Below are positions 8,539-16,935 of a stretch of 64,000 nucleotides of DNA, piece after piece. Source of the stretch: CADCWN01 sp046328475 (GTDB taxonomy: Bacteria > Chloroflexota > Chloroflexia > Thermomicrobiales > CADCWN01); assembly GCA_046328475.1 (NCBI GenBank), contig JAXLWN010000025.1, positions 1-64,000 on the forward strand, in the 5' to 3' direction. Each line of letters begins with the position of its first letter. The first letter of the stretch is position 1. The translations under genes and the position numbers were made by a program. The notes beneath the pieces were generated by a model that had not been told where the DNA came from, ran no database searches, and saw nothing but the letters and a program-made list of their open reading frames with translations.

Positions 8539-8625
8539 CCGTCTCTGCGTCCTCTGCGTCCTCTGCGGTAAACCCGTCCCTCTTGGCGTTCGTGGCGATC
8601 TTCTTGGCGTCTTGGCGGTTCGATC
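8539..8625. repeat. CTCTGCGTC and CTTGGCGTC word array
   Basis: Three CTCTGCGTC-like units are followed by degenerate CTTGGCGTC units and CTTGGCGGTT, the same order as at 1621-1740. Confidence 0.8.
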
Positions 8626-8631
8626 CGTCCC

Positions 8632-9618
8632 CTACTTCGCAAGCACCGCCGGATTCACCACATGCACCGGCTTCCCTTCCAGGAACGCGATGATGTTATC
8701 CACCGGCATCTTGCGCGAGCGCGCATTCGCCTCGACCGTCACCGCGCCATGGTGCGGCGCGAGCACCACATTCGGCATCTCCTTGTACGGGTTCGCCTCC
8801 GGCATCAACGGCTCCTTCAAGAAGACATCGATGCCAGCCCCCGCCAGCCGCCCCTCGCGCAGCGCCGCCACCAGCGCGTCCTCATCCACGATCGCCGCAC
8901 GCGCCGTGTTGATCAGAATCGCCGACGGCTTCATCAGCGCCAACTCGCGCGCCCCGACGAAGTTGCGCGCCTGCGGCGAGTTCCGCAGGTGGACCGACAG
9001 CACGTCTGCCTGCCGGAACACCTCGTCCGACTCGACCAGCTCGACCCCCAACTCCGCCGCCCGCGCCGGGTCGTTGTTGAAGGTCCAGGCGATCACTCGC
9101 ATCCCCAGCCCCTGGCCGATCTTCGCCACCCGGCTGCCGATTGCCCCGATGCCGAGCAAGCCGAGCGTCTTGCCCATCAATTCCGGTCCCTCGATGTGCT
9201 GCCAGGTCCCCTCGTTCACGCGGTTGTGGCTGAGCGGGATCGCCCGCGCCACCGCCAGCAGCAGCCCGATCGTCAACTCCGCCACCGACGGCGCACCGAC
9301 ACCAGGCGTGTTCGTCACCACCACCCCGTGCCGCGTCGCCGCCTCCAGATCGACATTGTCGGTCCCCGTCCCGAGGATCGAGATCATCTTCAGCTTCGGC
9401 GCATGCGCGAACGCCTCCTCGTCGAAGACCGAGTACGAGCGCACATTGATCACCACCTCGGCGTCCGCGATCCGCGAGAAGAACTCCGCGCGATCCGCAA
9501 ACCGCGTCGTGTCGACCCGCACCGCCCCGTACGGCTTCAACTCCTGCAGATTCGCCTCGTCCGCGCTGTGATACGCGGGCGGAAAGTCATCCGGGACCAC
9601 AATCTGGCGCTCGGCCAT
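8632..9618 (-). CDS. D-isomer-specific 2-hydroxyacid dehydrogenase
   Basis: This 328-residue protein starts at ATG 9618 behind a GAGGAGG site. The NAD-binding domain has GLLGIGAIGSRVAKIGQGLG (GxGxxG), with the family signature ADVLSVHLRNSPQARNFVGA and the catalytic segment NTARAAIVDEDAL, PHHGAVTVEA. This is the SerA/glyoxylate-reductase fold, which oxidises or reduces 2-hydroxy/2-keto acids with NAD(P). It has no ACT regulatory domain, so it is not a full-length phosphoglycerate dehydrogenase. Its neighbours (hydroxypyruvate-isomerase-like, aldolase) fit a C3 hydroxyacid pathway. Confidence 0.85.
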   Translation of the reverse strand: MAERQIVVPDDFPPAYHSADEANLQELKPYGAVRVDTTRFADRAEFFSRIADAEVVINVRSYSVFDEEAFAHAPKLKMISILGTGTDNVDLEAATRHGVVVTNTPGVGAPSVAELTIGLLLAVARAIPLSHNRVNEGTWQHIEGPELMGKTLGLLGIGAIGSRVAKIGQGLGMRVIAWTFNNDPARAAELGVELVESDEVFRQADVLSVHLRNSPQARNFVGARELALMKPSAILINTARAAIVDEDALVAALREGRLAGAGIDVFLKEPLMPEANPYKEMPNVVLAPHHGAVTVEANARSRKMPVDNIIAFLEGKPVHVVNPAVLAK

Positions 9619-9640
9619 CGAAGACCCTCCTCGTAGAGCG

Positions 9641-9706
9641 AAGTATCGAGTTCCGAGTTCAAAGTTCAAAGTTGGGATAGGACTTCTTGAACCTTGAACT
9701 TTGAAC
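9641..9706. repeat. Paired complementary heptamer arrays (AAGTTCA / CTTGAAC)
   Basis: Five AAGTTCA-like heptamers at 9641-9675 are followed 10 nt later by three CTTGAAC/TTTGAAC heptamers at 9686-9706. The words are reverse complements, so the two arrays can fold back on each other. Confidence 0.9.
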
Positions 9707-9720
9707 AACCCCACGTCCCT

Positions 9721-9748
9721 CGTTACTCGTTACTCATCACTCGTTACT
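9721..9748. repeat. Heptamer array CGTTACT x4
   Basis: Four units in phase, the third being CATCACT. The array abuts the stop of the next gene. Confidence 0.9.
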
Positions 9749-9750
9749 CG

Positions 9751-10506
9751 TCATCCCACCTCGCACCGCGCGAACGCCTCCCGCAGCGCCGCGATCGGCT
9801 CGCCGGTCGGCACAAACTCCTGCCCGATCCACCCGTCATACCCAGTCGCTGCAATCGCTCGGCAGATCGCAGGGTAGTTCAACTCCTGGTCGTCCCCGAT
9901 CTCGTGCCGCCCCGGATTCCCCGCCGTGTGGTAATGCCCGAACGAGCGATGCCCGTCACGGATCGTGCGAATGACATCCCCCTCCATGATCTGCATGTGG
10001 TAGATGTCGTACAGCAGCGACACGCGCGACGAGCCAACCAGATCGCAGACCGCGCGTCCCCAGGCCGTGCGGTCGCACTGGTAGTCCGGGTGATTCACCC
10101 GGGAGTTCAGCAACTCCAACGCCAGCGTCACGCCCGCTTCCTCGGCGGCACGCGCCACCCGCCGCAGCCCGAGCGCCGTGTTGGCGATCCCGGTCGCATC
10201 ATCCAGCCCCGCGCGGTTGCCGCTGAAGCAGATCAGCACTGGGATGCGCCACTCGACCGCCAGCTCCAGATTTGCCCGGATCTCGCGCTCGATCCGGTCG
10301 TGCTCCTCGCGCCGGTTCAGCCCGAGTTCCAGCGACTCGTGCCCGCGCGCCGACACGATCGTCAGCCCGCTCTCCCGAATCGCCCCCCAGGCCGCCATCG
10401 GCGCAAGCTCGATCCCTCCATACCCGATCTCGCGCGCCGCCTCGATCATCTGCTGCGTCGTCATCCCGACGCGCTCAAGGCACCACGCGACGAGCGCCTG
10501 ACGCAT
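9751..10506 (-). CDS. hyi: Hydroxypyruvate isomerase-like TIM-barrel protein
   Basis: This 251-residue sugar phosphate isomerase/epimerase-like protein contains LYDIYHMQIMEGDVIRTIRD and GHYHTAGNPGRHEIGDDQEL, close to the signatures of hydroxypyruvate isomerases (Hyi/OtnI class). Metal-binding Glu and His candidates are in LALELLN, YDIYHM and GQEF. Hyi interconverts hydroxypyruvate and tartronate semialdehyde; OtnI acts on 2-dehydrotetronate. Sequence alone does not separate these. Co-direction with the hydroxyacid dehydrogenase supports a C3/C4 acid route. Confidence 0.8.
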   Translation of the reverse strand: MRQALVAWCLERVGMTTQQMIEAAREIGYGGIELAPMAAWGAIRESGLTIVSARGHESLELGLNRREEHDRIEREIRANLELAVEWRIPVLICFSGNRAGLDDATGIANTALGLRRVARAAEEAGVTLALELLNSRVNHPDYQCDRTAWGRAVCDLVGSSRVSLLYDIYHMQIMEGDVIRTIRDGHRSFGHYHTAGNPGRHEIGDDQELNYPAICRAIAATGYDGWIGQEFVPTGEPIAALREAFARCEVG

Positions 10507-10526
10507 GCGAACCCCCTCCCACCTCT

Positions 10527-10575
10527 TTACTCGTTACCCGTTACGCATTCGTCATTCGTCATTCGTCATTCCGCA
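10527..10575. repeat. Heptamer array TTACTCG/TTCGTCA x7
   Basis: Seven heptamers in phase begin as TTACTCG, TTACCCG and TTACGCA, then become three TTCGTCA and end as TTCCGCA. The word changes gradually along the array. Confidence 0.9.
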
Positions 10576-11613
10576 CTACCCCCGCACCAACGCCCCTTCC
10601 GTCACCGCCGCGAACGCATCCAGCGCCCGGTCGATGTCGGCCTCCTCGATGCCATAGTGCGTCACCAGGCGCATCCGCCGCCCCACGTATGGCGACGACA
10701 CCAGCACGCCGCGCTCCTTCAGCCCGGCGGCGGCCTCGCGCCCTTCCAGACCGACCGGCGACTCGACCATGAAGATGTTCGTCTCGACTTCCTCACGGTC
10801 AACCGTCCAACCGATCTGCCGCAGCCCCGCCGCCAGCTTCTTGGCGTTGGCGTGGTCATCGGCCAGCCGGTCGATCATGTTGTTCAGCGCATAGAGCCCG
10901 CCCGCCGCGATCACCCCGGCCTGGCGCATCCCGCCGCCGACCGCCTTGCGATTGCGGTGCGCCCGCCGGATGAACTCCTTCGATCCGACCAGCATCGAGC
11001 CAACCGGCGCGGCGAGCCCCTTGGAGATGCAGAACATCACGCTATCGACGTGCGACGCCAGTTCGCTGGCCGGGATACCGAGCGCGGTCGCCGCGTTGAA
11101 GACGCGCGCCCCGTCCATGTGGACATTCAAGCCATGCTCGCGCGCGATCGAGATCACCGCCTTCATGTTATCGAGCGGCATCACCCAGCCGCCGTGCGGC
11201 TGCTCCACGATCAGCAGCGAGGTGCGCGGGTAGTGCTCGTTGTCGGGATGGATGCCCGCCGCCACCTCGGCCGGGTCGAGTCGCCCGCGATGCTGCGACA
11301 CCGTCCAGGTCGAGACGCCGCACAGGCGCGCGGGTCCGCCTCCCTCGGCAGAGTAGGTGTGGGTCCGCTGCCCGCAGATCAATTCATCCCCGGCCTGGCA
11401 GTGGGTCATCACCGCCAGCAAATTCCCCATCGTCCCGGTCGGCACGTAGAGCGCGGCCTCCTTGCCGAGCAACTCGGCAGCCCGCGCCTCCAGCGCCTTC
11501 ACCGTCGGATCTTCACCATAGACATCATCGCCGAGCGCCGCCTTCGCCATCGCCTCGCGCATCTCGGGCGAGGGCAAGGTCACGGTATCGCTCCGGAAAT
11601 CGATCGGCTCCAT
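10576..11613 (-). CDS. ltaE: Low-specificity L-threonine aldolase
   Basis: This 345-residue PLP enzyme of fold type I starts MEPIDFRSDTVTLPSPEM, the usual N-terminus of threonine aldolases. LGDDVYGEDPTV and VPTGTMGNLLAVMTH follow, then NVHMDGARVFNAA and the PLP-lysine segment SVMFCISKGLAAPVGSMLVG. It splits threonine or allo-threonine to glycine and acetaldehyde in the cytoplasm. The length is normal and the frame is intact. It heads the minus-strand set of sugar-acid and hydroxyacid enzymes. Confidence 0.93.
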   Translation of the reverse strand: MEPIDFRSDTVTLPSPEMREAMAKAALGDDVYGEDPTVKALEARAAELLGKEAALYVPTGTMGNLLAVMTHCQAGDELICGQRTHTYSAEGGGPARLCGVSTWTVSQHRGRLDPAEVAAGIHPDNEHYPRTSLLIVEQPHGGWVMPLDNMKAVISIAREHGLNVHMDGARVFNAATALGIPASELASHVDSVMFCISKGLAAPVGSMLVGSKEFIRRAHRNRKAVGGGMRQAGVIAAGGLYALNNMIDRLADDHANAKKLAAGLRQIGWTVDREEVETNIFMVESPVGLEGREAAAGLKERGVLVSSPYVGRRMRLVTHYGIEEADIDRALDAFAAVTEGALVRG

Positions 11614-11824
11614 CGCACCACTCTCCTCGTTGAATACCCACCAACTGCCACGTCCGCGCGATTATACCGGGCGCGGGCCAACCGCGCGCCCCACCGCCCG
11701 CCGGTACCTGGCCCCGCCAGGGTTGCGGGAAGTTAGGACCTTCGCACTAGTTGTGGTAAACCCGGCGGCAGGCTACCATAAATGTGAACGCGCATTTTTG
11801 GGGCGAACGGCAAGGGAGATCGGC

Positions 11825-12592
11825 GTGCGTGACCTCGGCAGGCAACGGCGGCGCAGCCGCTACGAACAGGAAGGCCCGACGCGGATCACCGTCGCCCTGT
11901 TCGTCGGGGCGATCGTGCTGCTCCTGGCGAGCGGCAGCTTGATCGCGGCGATGGTGCGCGAGGGCACGGCGCTCCCGGCGGCCACGCCCACCCCCAGCCG
12001 CACGGCCATCCTCGCCGCAGCCACCGTATCCCCCACCGGCGTTGCTACCACCAATACCCCGCCGCCGGCAACAGCCGTGCCTCAGACCACGACCGGCACG
12101 CCACGCCCGTCGGCGGTCACCGCCACCGCCCGCCCGGCGACGCCCACCACGCGCCCCGCCTCGCCCACGCCGATCGCCGCCACGACGCGCGCGGGCGGCT
12201 GCGCGGTGGCGCTCCCCTCCGGCTTCACCGAGGAGCGCGCGGGGAGCGGCTATTACCCCGCCAACGATAAGACCGGCTTCATCGGACTCGACCCATTCGA
12301 CACGAACGGCGGGCAGCGCAGCACCGCCGACCTCGCCCAGAGCTATATCGAGGGCACGCTGAAGGTCGCCCTCCAGGATTTCCGCCAGACCGCCTCGATT
12401 CGCACCGACGACGGATCGCGGATCGAGTATACTGCCAGTGCTGGGGGCAAGACGGGCCGGGGGGTGGTCGTCGTCCGACGCATCGGCGACATCGCCTGCG
12501 GCGTGACGTTGTTCGCTTTGGAGGGCTCGCCAATCCGCTTCGACCAGACGCTCGACTATCTCCTATCGTCGCTGCAACCAACGCGACCGTGA
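11825..12592 (+). CDS. Membrane-anchored protein with Thr/Pro linker, unknown C-terminal domain
   Basis: The GTG at 11825 follows GGGAG and gives a 255-residue protein; longer in-frame starts lack a site. A basic N-terminus (RDLGRQRRRSRYEQEG) leads to one membrane span (ITVALFVGAIVLLLASGSLI, about 21-45). A linker of about 75 residues rich in Thr, Pro and Ala follows, then a soluble domain from GCAVALPSGFTEE to the end with two Cys that might pair. The topology suggests an extracytoplasmic domain on a stalk. I do not recognise the domain. Confidence 0.65.
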   Translation: MRDLGRQRRRSRYEQEGPTRITVALFVGAIVLLLASGSLIAAMVREGTALPAATPTPSRTAILAAATVSPTGVATTNTPPPATAVPQTTTGTPRPSAVTATARPATPTTRPASPTPIAATTRAGGCAVALPSGFTEERAGSGYYPANDKTGFIGLDPFDTNGGQRSTADLAQSYIEGTLKVALQDFRQTASIRTDDGSRIEYTASAGGKTGRGVVVVRRIGDIACGVTLFALEGSPIRFDQTLDYLLSSLQPTRP

Positions 12593-12675
12593 ACGCGGCG
12601 CGAACGTAGAAGAAATGGAGGAGGACGGACAACCAGCGACGTTGTCCGCAATTGCCCGTAAGGAGGAACGCCAGG

Positions 12676-12873
12676 ATGGAGACCCAGTCGGTGAAGGAGC
12701 GCGAGGACTACGCCGAGGACCTGAGCGGCGCGGAATACCTCTCGCTCAATGATCGGGAAAAGAAGGCGGGCTACAACGGTGTGCCCCACCGCCCGACCAG
12801 GCCCGCCCGCGACAAGCAACTGCGCGCCGCCCGCAGCGGCGAGCGCCAGAAGCGCGAAGAGGACGCCGGGTAG
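12676..12873 (+). CDS. Small charged hypothetical protein (65 aa)
   Basis: The ATG at 12676 follows AAGGAGGAACG at good spacing. The protein is acidic at the start (VKEREDYAEDLSGAEYL) and strongly basic at the end (RPARDKQLRAARSGERQKRE). It has no membrane span and no known domain. The good ribosome-binding site and the charge pattern support a real gene, but no function can be given. Confidence 0.55.
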   Translation: METQSVKEREDYAEDLSGAEYLSLNDREKKAGYNGVPHRPTRPARDKQLRAARSGERQKREEDAG

Positions 12874-12984
12874 TTCCCGCCCCGCCGCATCCGCCCCACG
12901 ACCGCCCACGAACCACCGCGCATCGTTGCGCGCGTGCGTTTTCTGTTACCTCTGCACCACCCGTATGGCATACTTCTCCACGCT

Positions 12985-13051
12985 CGCCCTTCTGGGGGGA
13001 GGGTTACCATTCGGGTACCCGCGCGCTGGGCAGGTGTGGCGGGGAGGGGTC
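12985..13051. repeat. Degenerate hairpin element carrying the next gene's ribosome-binding site
   Basis: The CTCGCCCTTCTGGGGGGAGGG and GTGGCGGGGAGGGG parts match the dispersed CCCTC/GGGAGGG family. The second part serves as the ribosome-binding site of the gene at 13052. Confidence 0.55.
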
Positions 13052-13645
13052 ATGGAGGAAACGATGGAAGTCACCAAGCTCGCCGGGATCGGCCCTTACA
13101 ATAATAACGTTTACATCGTGACCGACCCGGCAACCAACGAGAGCGTCGTCATCGACGCCTCGCACGATGCGGGGCAAATCGCCACCGCCGCCCAGGGCAC
13201 CACCGTCAAGGCGATCCTGCTCACCCACGGCGACCACGACCACATCGACGCGCTCGAAGGGCTGAAGGCACGGCTCAACGTCCCGGTCGGCATCCATGCC
13301 GCCGACGCCGCGCGCCTCTCCACCCCGCCCGACTTCCTGCTCGAAGATGGCCAGGACTACGCGGTTGGCTCCGGCTCGCTGCACATCCTGCACACTCCCG
13401 GCCACACACCGGGCTGCATCTGCCTGCTCGACGGCAACACCCTCATCGCCGGCGATACCCTCTTTCCCGGTGGCCCCGGCGCGACGCGCGGCGACAAGGA
13501 CCGCTTCGCGCAGATCATCGAGAGCATCACCACCAAGCTCTTCGTCCTCCCCGACGACACCCTCGTCCGCCCCGGCCACGGTGCCGACACCACGATCGGC
13601 ACCGAAAAGCCCCACCTCCAGGAATGGATCGATCGAGGCTGGTAG
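13052..13645 (+). CDS. Metallo-beta-lactamase-fold hydrolase (glyoxalase II-like)
   Basis: This 197-residue protein starts at ATG 13052 after GGGGAGGGG; ATG 13064 is an alternative. The metal motif reads LLTHGDHDHIDALEGL. Further ligands are in LHTPGHTPGCICLLD, LIAGDTLFPGG and RPGHGADT, all family-typical. The first motif has HGDHDH instead of HxHxDH, so the second His is shifted by one, a variant seen in part of this superfamily. Likely substrates are thioesters or lactones; the protein is too short for an RNase J or lactamase. Confidence 0.85.
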   Translation: MEETMEVTKLAGIGPYNNNVYIVTDPATNESVVIDASHDAGQIATAAQGTTVKAILLTHGDHDHIDALEGLKARLNVPVGIHAADAARLSTPPDFLLEDGQDYAVGSGSLHILHTPGHTPGCICLLDGNTLIAGDTLFPGGPGATRGDKDRFAQIIESITTKLFVLPDDTLVRPGHGADTTIGTEKPHLQEWIDRGW

Positions 13646-13649
13646 TTGC

Positions 13650-13670
13650 GAGTCGTGAGTCGTGAGTCGT
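13650..13670. repeat. Heptamer array GAGTCGT x3
   Basis: Three perfect units lie immediately after the stop of the metallo-hydrolase gene. Confidence 0.85.
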
Positions 13671-13680
13671 GAGAAAACGT

Positions 13681-13709
13681 GGCCCGGAGGGCGCATCGTC
13701 CTCCGGGCC
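13681..13709 (-). terminator. Rho-independent terminator, minus strand
   Basis: GGCCCGGAGG and CCTCCGGGCC pair perfectly around a 9-nt loop. On the minus strand ACGTTTTCTC follows the stem, placing it as terminator of the small gene ending at 13753. It may also stop plus-strand transcription. Confidence 0.75.
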
Positions 13710-13752
13710 GATTCGTTGCGGCTGTCGCCGGGCTGTCGCCTTCCCAAGCTCG

Positions 13753-13980
13753 CTAGGGGTTGACGCGATCCGCCACGCTTGTCGGCGCCGTTGGCCCGCG
13801 CCCATCGCTATCGATCACTCGCTCCGGCTGCGGGGGCTCTTCCCGGCTCGCCTCGTCCAATCGCAACTTGTCTTCCAGCACCTCGTCGTCCACCTGCTGG
13901 GTCGTGAACGGTGGGGCCACATTCGGCACCCGCGACTGCCCCTCGTCCTCCCGCACTCGCCGATCCAATCGCTCACTCAT
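13753..13980 (-). CDS. Small hydrophilic hypothetical protein (75 aa)
   Basis: MSERLDRRVREDEGQ begins a charged protein without membrane spans or known domains. Codons favour G/C in the third position, and a strong minus-strand terminator lies 44 nt after the stop, which supports a real gene. Function unknown. Confidence 0.5.
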   Translation of the reverse strand: MSERLDRRVREDEGQSRVPNVAPPFTTQQVDDEVLEDKLRLDEASREEPPQPERVIDSDGRGPTAPTSVADRVNP

Positions 13981-14055
13981 CGCGCCGCATCCTTTCCACA
14001 CACCAGGATCCATCACCATTCACCCCACCACCCCTGCAACTTGCATACCATCCGT

Positions 14056-14090
14056 CATTCTCAATTCTGCATTCTCCATTCTTCATTTCG
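14056..14090. repeat. Heptamer array CATTCTN x5
   Basis: Five degenerate units (CATTCTC, AATTCTG, CATTCTC, CATTCTT, CATTTCG) lie upstream of the amidohydrolase gene. A shorter relative is at about 2219-2240. Confidence 0.75.
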
Positions 14091-14170
14091 CGCTTCCCTT
14101 GTTCCGCGCCCCAACCTGGGAGAGAATTACCCAGGCGCAACGAGGCCGCCACAGGCAAAGAGAGGCAAGG

Positions 14171-15295
14171 ATGACAGCGAATGCCACCCGCCCGACGAAG
14201 GGCAACGAGCCACTCATTTTTGACGCCGATATCCACGTGAACGACACGCCGCAGGCGCTCGCACCCTACTGCGACATGCCCTGGCAGAAGTCACTGGAGT
14301 TGTTGGGGCAGGTACCGCAGCGCTATCTTGACATCCCCGGCTTCGCGACGAGCATGAAGCTCGACCCGCCGATTCCCGGCGGGCACGCCGGGCGCAGCGT
14401 CTACACCCCGCAGGGCATGCGCGACGAACTCGCGGCGCTCGGCATCGGCGGCGGCATCCTGCTGCCCGATAATTTGCTCCTCTTCGCCGCCCTCCCGAAT
14501 ATCGAGTATGCCACCGAGGTCTCGCACGCCTACAACCGCTGGCTGGTCGCCGAATGGCTGCAGGAGCAGGGGCGCGACGGCCTCTACGGCGCGATCATGG
14601 CCTGCCCGCAGAACCCGGAGGATTCGGCCCGCGAGATCGAGCGTTACGCGAAGACGCCGGGCGTCGTGGCGGTCTACCTGCCGACGGCGGGCGTCAACCC
14701 GCTCTGGGGGCACCGGAAGTACGACCCGATCCTGGCGGCGGCCGAGGCGGCCGACCTGCCGGTGATGCTCCACAGCGTCACGATCGTCTCGCCCGTCTTC
14801 CCCGCGCAGCTGGAGCAGTTCGAGAACCACTTCGCGCGCCAGATCCTCTCCCACTCCTTCGCGATGATGGCGAATCTCACCAGCCTGATGCACACCGGCG
14901 TCCCGGCACGCTATCCGAACCTCAAAGTCGTCTTCACCGAGGCGGGGATCGCCTGGGTCCCCTACATGATGTGGCGCATGGACAAGTACCACCAGGAATA
15001 TCGCCGCATGGTCCCTTTCCTTGAAGAGCGACCGAGCGACTACATGAAGCGCAGCATGTGGTTCGCCACCCAGCCAGTCGAGGAGCCCGACGACCCGGCA
15101 CACCTCGTCGAGACGATCCGCCACTACAGCGGCATGGACCGCACCGTCTTCGCGTCCGACTGGCCGCACCACGACTTCGACCACCCGCGCGCCTTGCTGA
15201 AGCTGCCGCTGACGGCCGAGGAGCGCCACAAGATCATGTGGCAGAACGCCGCCGATCTCTTCAAGATCCCGACCCCCGCGAGGCTGGCGGTATGA
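14171..15295 (+). CDS. Amidohydrolase-2 family metal-dependent hydrolase or decarboxylase
   Basis: This 374-residue protein starts at ATG 14171 after AGAGGCAAGG. It has the ACMSD/amidohydrolase-2 layout: an N-terminal FDADIHVND metal site, PVMLHSVT in the barrel, FTEAGIAWVPYMMWRMD, and FASDWPHHDFDHP carrying the final metal Asp. Relatives decarboxylate or hydrolyse ring-derived acids. The stop overlaps the Rieske gene by 4 bp (ATGA), so the two are co-translated, suggesting a joint role in breaking down a cyclic compound. The substrate is unknown. Confidence 0.85.
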   Translation: MTANATRPTKGNEPLIFDADIHVNDTPQALAPYCDMPWQKSLELLGQVPQRYLDIPGFATSMKLDPPIPGGHAGRSVYTPQGMRDELAALGIGGGILLPDNLLLFAALPNIEYATEVSHAYNRWLVAEWLQEQGRDGLYGAIMACPQNPEDSAREIERYAKTPGVVAVYLPTAGVNPLWGHRKYDPILAAAEAADLPVMLHSVTIVSPVFPAQLEQFENHFARQILSHSFAMMANLTSLMHTGVPARYPNLKVVFTEAGIAWVPYMMWRMDKYHQEYRRMVPFLEERPSDYMKRSMWFATQPVEEPDDPAHLVETIRHYSGMDRTVFASDWPHHDFDHPRALLKLPLTAEERHKIMWQNAADLFKIPTPARLAV

Positions 15296-15678
15296 GCGAG
15301 CAGCACGCACCCGAAGAGCACGTGATCGGCCCGGTGAGCGACTTCCCGCCGGGCGCGCAGAAGATCGTCAAGGTCCGCAACATCGAGCTCGGTGTCTTCA
15401 ACGTGGACGGCGAGTTCTACGCCCTGCCCAACATCTGCCCCCACCAGTACGGCCCGCTCTGCACCGGCACGCTGGGCGGCAAGATGACCTGCAACGCGGG
15501 TACGGCCTGGCGCTTCCAGTGGCAGCGCGATGGCGAGATACTCACCTGCCCCTGGCATGGCATGGAATTCGACCTGACTACTGGCCAGTGTCTTGCACCG
15601 CACAAGTATCGCGTGCGCCTCTACCCGGTGCGCGTGGTGGATGGCGAAGTGCGCGTGCGTCTGCGCGGCACCGCCTGA
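15292..15678 (+). CDS. Rieske [2Fe-2S] ferredoxin-like protein
   Basis: This 128-residue protein carries both cluster half-motifs, NICPHQYGPLC and CPWHGMEFDL. The spacing between CPH and CPWH is 34 residues, about twice the usual, because of an insert (GTAWRFQWQRDGE) with three aromatic residues. The remainder, GVFNVDGEFYALPN before and TTGQC, VRLYPVRVVDGEVRV after, is typical of small electron-transfer Rieske proteins. Overlap with the amidohydrolase implies a shared pathway, but no oxygenase subunit is nearby. Confidence 0.88.
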   Translation: MSEQHAPEEHVIGPVSDFPPGAQKIVKVRNIELGVFNVDGEFYALPNICPHQYGPLCTGTLGGKMTCNAGTAWRFQWQRDGEILTCPWHGMEFDLTTGQCLAPHKYRVRLYPVRVVDGEVRVRLRGTA

Positions 15679-15760
15679 CCTGGGCAGTAGCCAAACGCGC
15701 GTTGACCGGGGCGACCGAGCGGGTCGCCCCGCCGAATATGAGGGACAAGGGAGGAAAGGA

Positions 15761-16873
15761 TTGACCATAGACTGGGCATCGCAGAAGCTCCGCGTCGGCA
15801 TCGTCGGCCTGGGTTGGACCGGCTGGACCCACCTGAAGGCGTACCAGGAGCTACCGAACGTCGAGGTCATCGCGCTGGCGGGCTACGAGGCCGACCGCCT
15901 GGCGCAGTATGGCCGCGAATTCAACGTGCCGAACCTCTACCGCGAGTATCAGGATCTGCTGGCGCGCGACGACCTCGATGTCGTCAGCATCTGCACGCCG
16001 AATCAGCTCCACAAGCCGATCGCCATCGCCGCGCTGGAGGGGGGTCGCCACGTTGTCTGCGAGAAACCCCTGGCGCGCAGCACCGAAGAGGCGCTGGCGA
16101 TGGTCGAGGCGGCGCGCAAGGCCGACCGCGTCCTGCACACCGTCTTCAACCACCGCGAGCGCGGCGACGTGGCCGCACTGAAACGCTACATCGACGAGGG
16201 TGGCCTGGGGCGCATCTACCACGCCAAGGCGAGCTGGATGCGCCGCAACGGCATCCCGACCCTCGGCAGTTGGTTCACCAACAAGGAACTGGCGGGCGGC
16301 GGGCCGCTGATCGACCTCGGCGTCCACATGCTCGACCTGGCGCTCTACCTCTCCGGCGAACCGCAGATCGCCACGGTGAGCGCCGCCACCTACGCCGAGT
16401 TGGGGCCGCGCGGGCGTGGCAACCGCACCGAAACCTTCGCCGCCAAGCACGGTCTCAACAGCGCCTACGAGGTCGAGGACCTGGCGACCGGCTTCCTCCG
16501 CGCCACCGACGGCACCACCATCGCGCTCGACACCAGCTGGGCCGTCTACGGCAGCGCCTACGACGACTTCGGCGTGACCCTCTTCGGCACTGAGGGGGGC
16601 GCGGAGATCCGGGTGCTGAACTACAGCTGGGAAGACACCCTTCGCATTTTCATCGATGTCGCCGGTCGCCCGTCAGAAGTGCGGCCCCAGGTGACGCGCG
16701 GCGCGGGGCACCTCGGCGTGATCGGCCAATTCCTCACCATCATCCGCAGTGGCGAGTGGGAAGGCCACCACGGCGAGCAAGGCATGCGCCGTGCGCAGAT
16801 CATCGAAGCGTGCTACACCTCCGCCCAGGCCGGGCGCGAGGTCGTGCTGAACGGCGAGAGCGGTAGACAATAG
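15761..16873 (+). CDS. Gfo/Idh/MocA family oxidoreductase (copy 1)
   Basis: This 370-residue enzyme starts at TTG 15761, six nt after GGAGGA; no ATG in frame has a site. The Rossmann motif is VGIVGLGWTGWTHL, with the family lysine in HVVCEKPLARS and the substrate-side helix LIDLGVHMLDLALYLSGEP. Such NAD(P)-dependent enzymes oxidise sugars, inositols or related compounds. It lies about 80 nt after the Rieske gene and before ThuA and a second family member, the usual neighbourhood of 3-keto-sugar degradation genes. Confidence 0.88.
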   Translation: MTIDWASQKLRVGIVGLGWTGWTHLKAYQELPNVEVIALAGYEADRLAQYGREFNVPNLYREYQDLLARDDLDVVSICTPNQLHKPIAIAALEGGRHVVCEKPLARSTEEALAMVEAARKADRVLHTVFNHRERGDVAALKRYIDEGGLGRIYHAKASWMRRNGIPTLGSWFTNKELAGGGPLIDLGVHMLDLALYLSGEPQIATVSAATYAELGPRGRGNRTETFAAKHGLNSAYEVEDLATGFLRATDGTTIALDTSWAVYGSAYDDFGVTLFGTEGGAEIRVLNYSWEDTLRIFIDVAGRPSEVRPQVTRGAGHLGVIGQFLTIIRSGEWEGHHGEQGMRRAQIIEACYTSAQAGREVVLNGESGRQ

Positions 16874-16924
16874 ACAGTGGACTGTAAACGGCTCGCTGAC
16901 TACTGACTACTGACTACTGACTAC
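16864..16924. repeat. Heptamer arrays GTAGACA-like and TGACTAC x4
   Basis: Degenerate heptamers (GTAGACA, ATAGACA, GTGGACT) overlap the 3' end of the oxidoreductase gene and are followed by four perfect TGACTAC units at 16897-16924, just before the ThuA ribosome-binding site. Confidence 0.85.
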
Positions 16925-16935
16925 TCGGAGGAACC

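Noticed and set aside
7027..8571. A 514-codon plus-strand frame opposite the lactone oxidase
   Set aside because: It is Arg/Pro-rich and continues through a hairpin repeat; the minus-strand oxidase motifs are clear.
9694..11736. A 680-codon plus-strand frame opposite the isomerase and threonine aldolase genes
   Set aside because: It is Arg/His/Pro-rich and crosses two real genes and their spacers; it has no motif or ribosome-binding site.
13669..14223. A 184-codon plus-strand frame upstream of the amidohydrolase
   Set aside because: It crosses the terminator hairpin, the small minus-strand gene and the CATTCT array; it has no coding bias.
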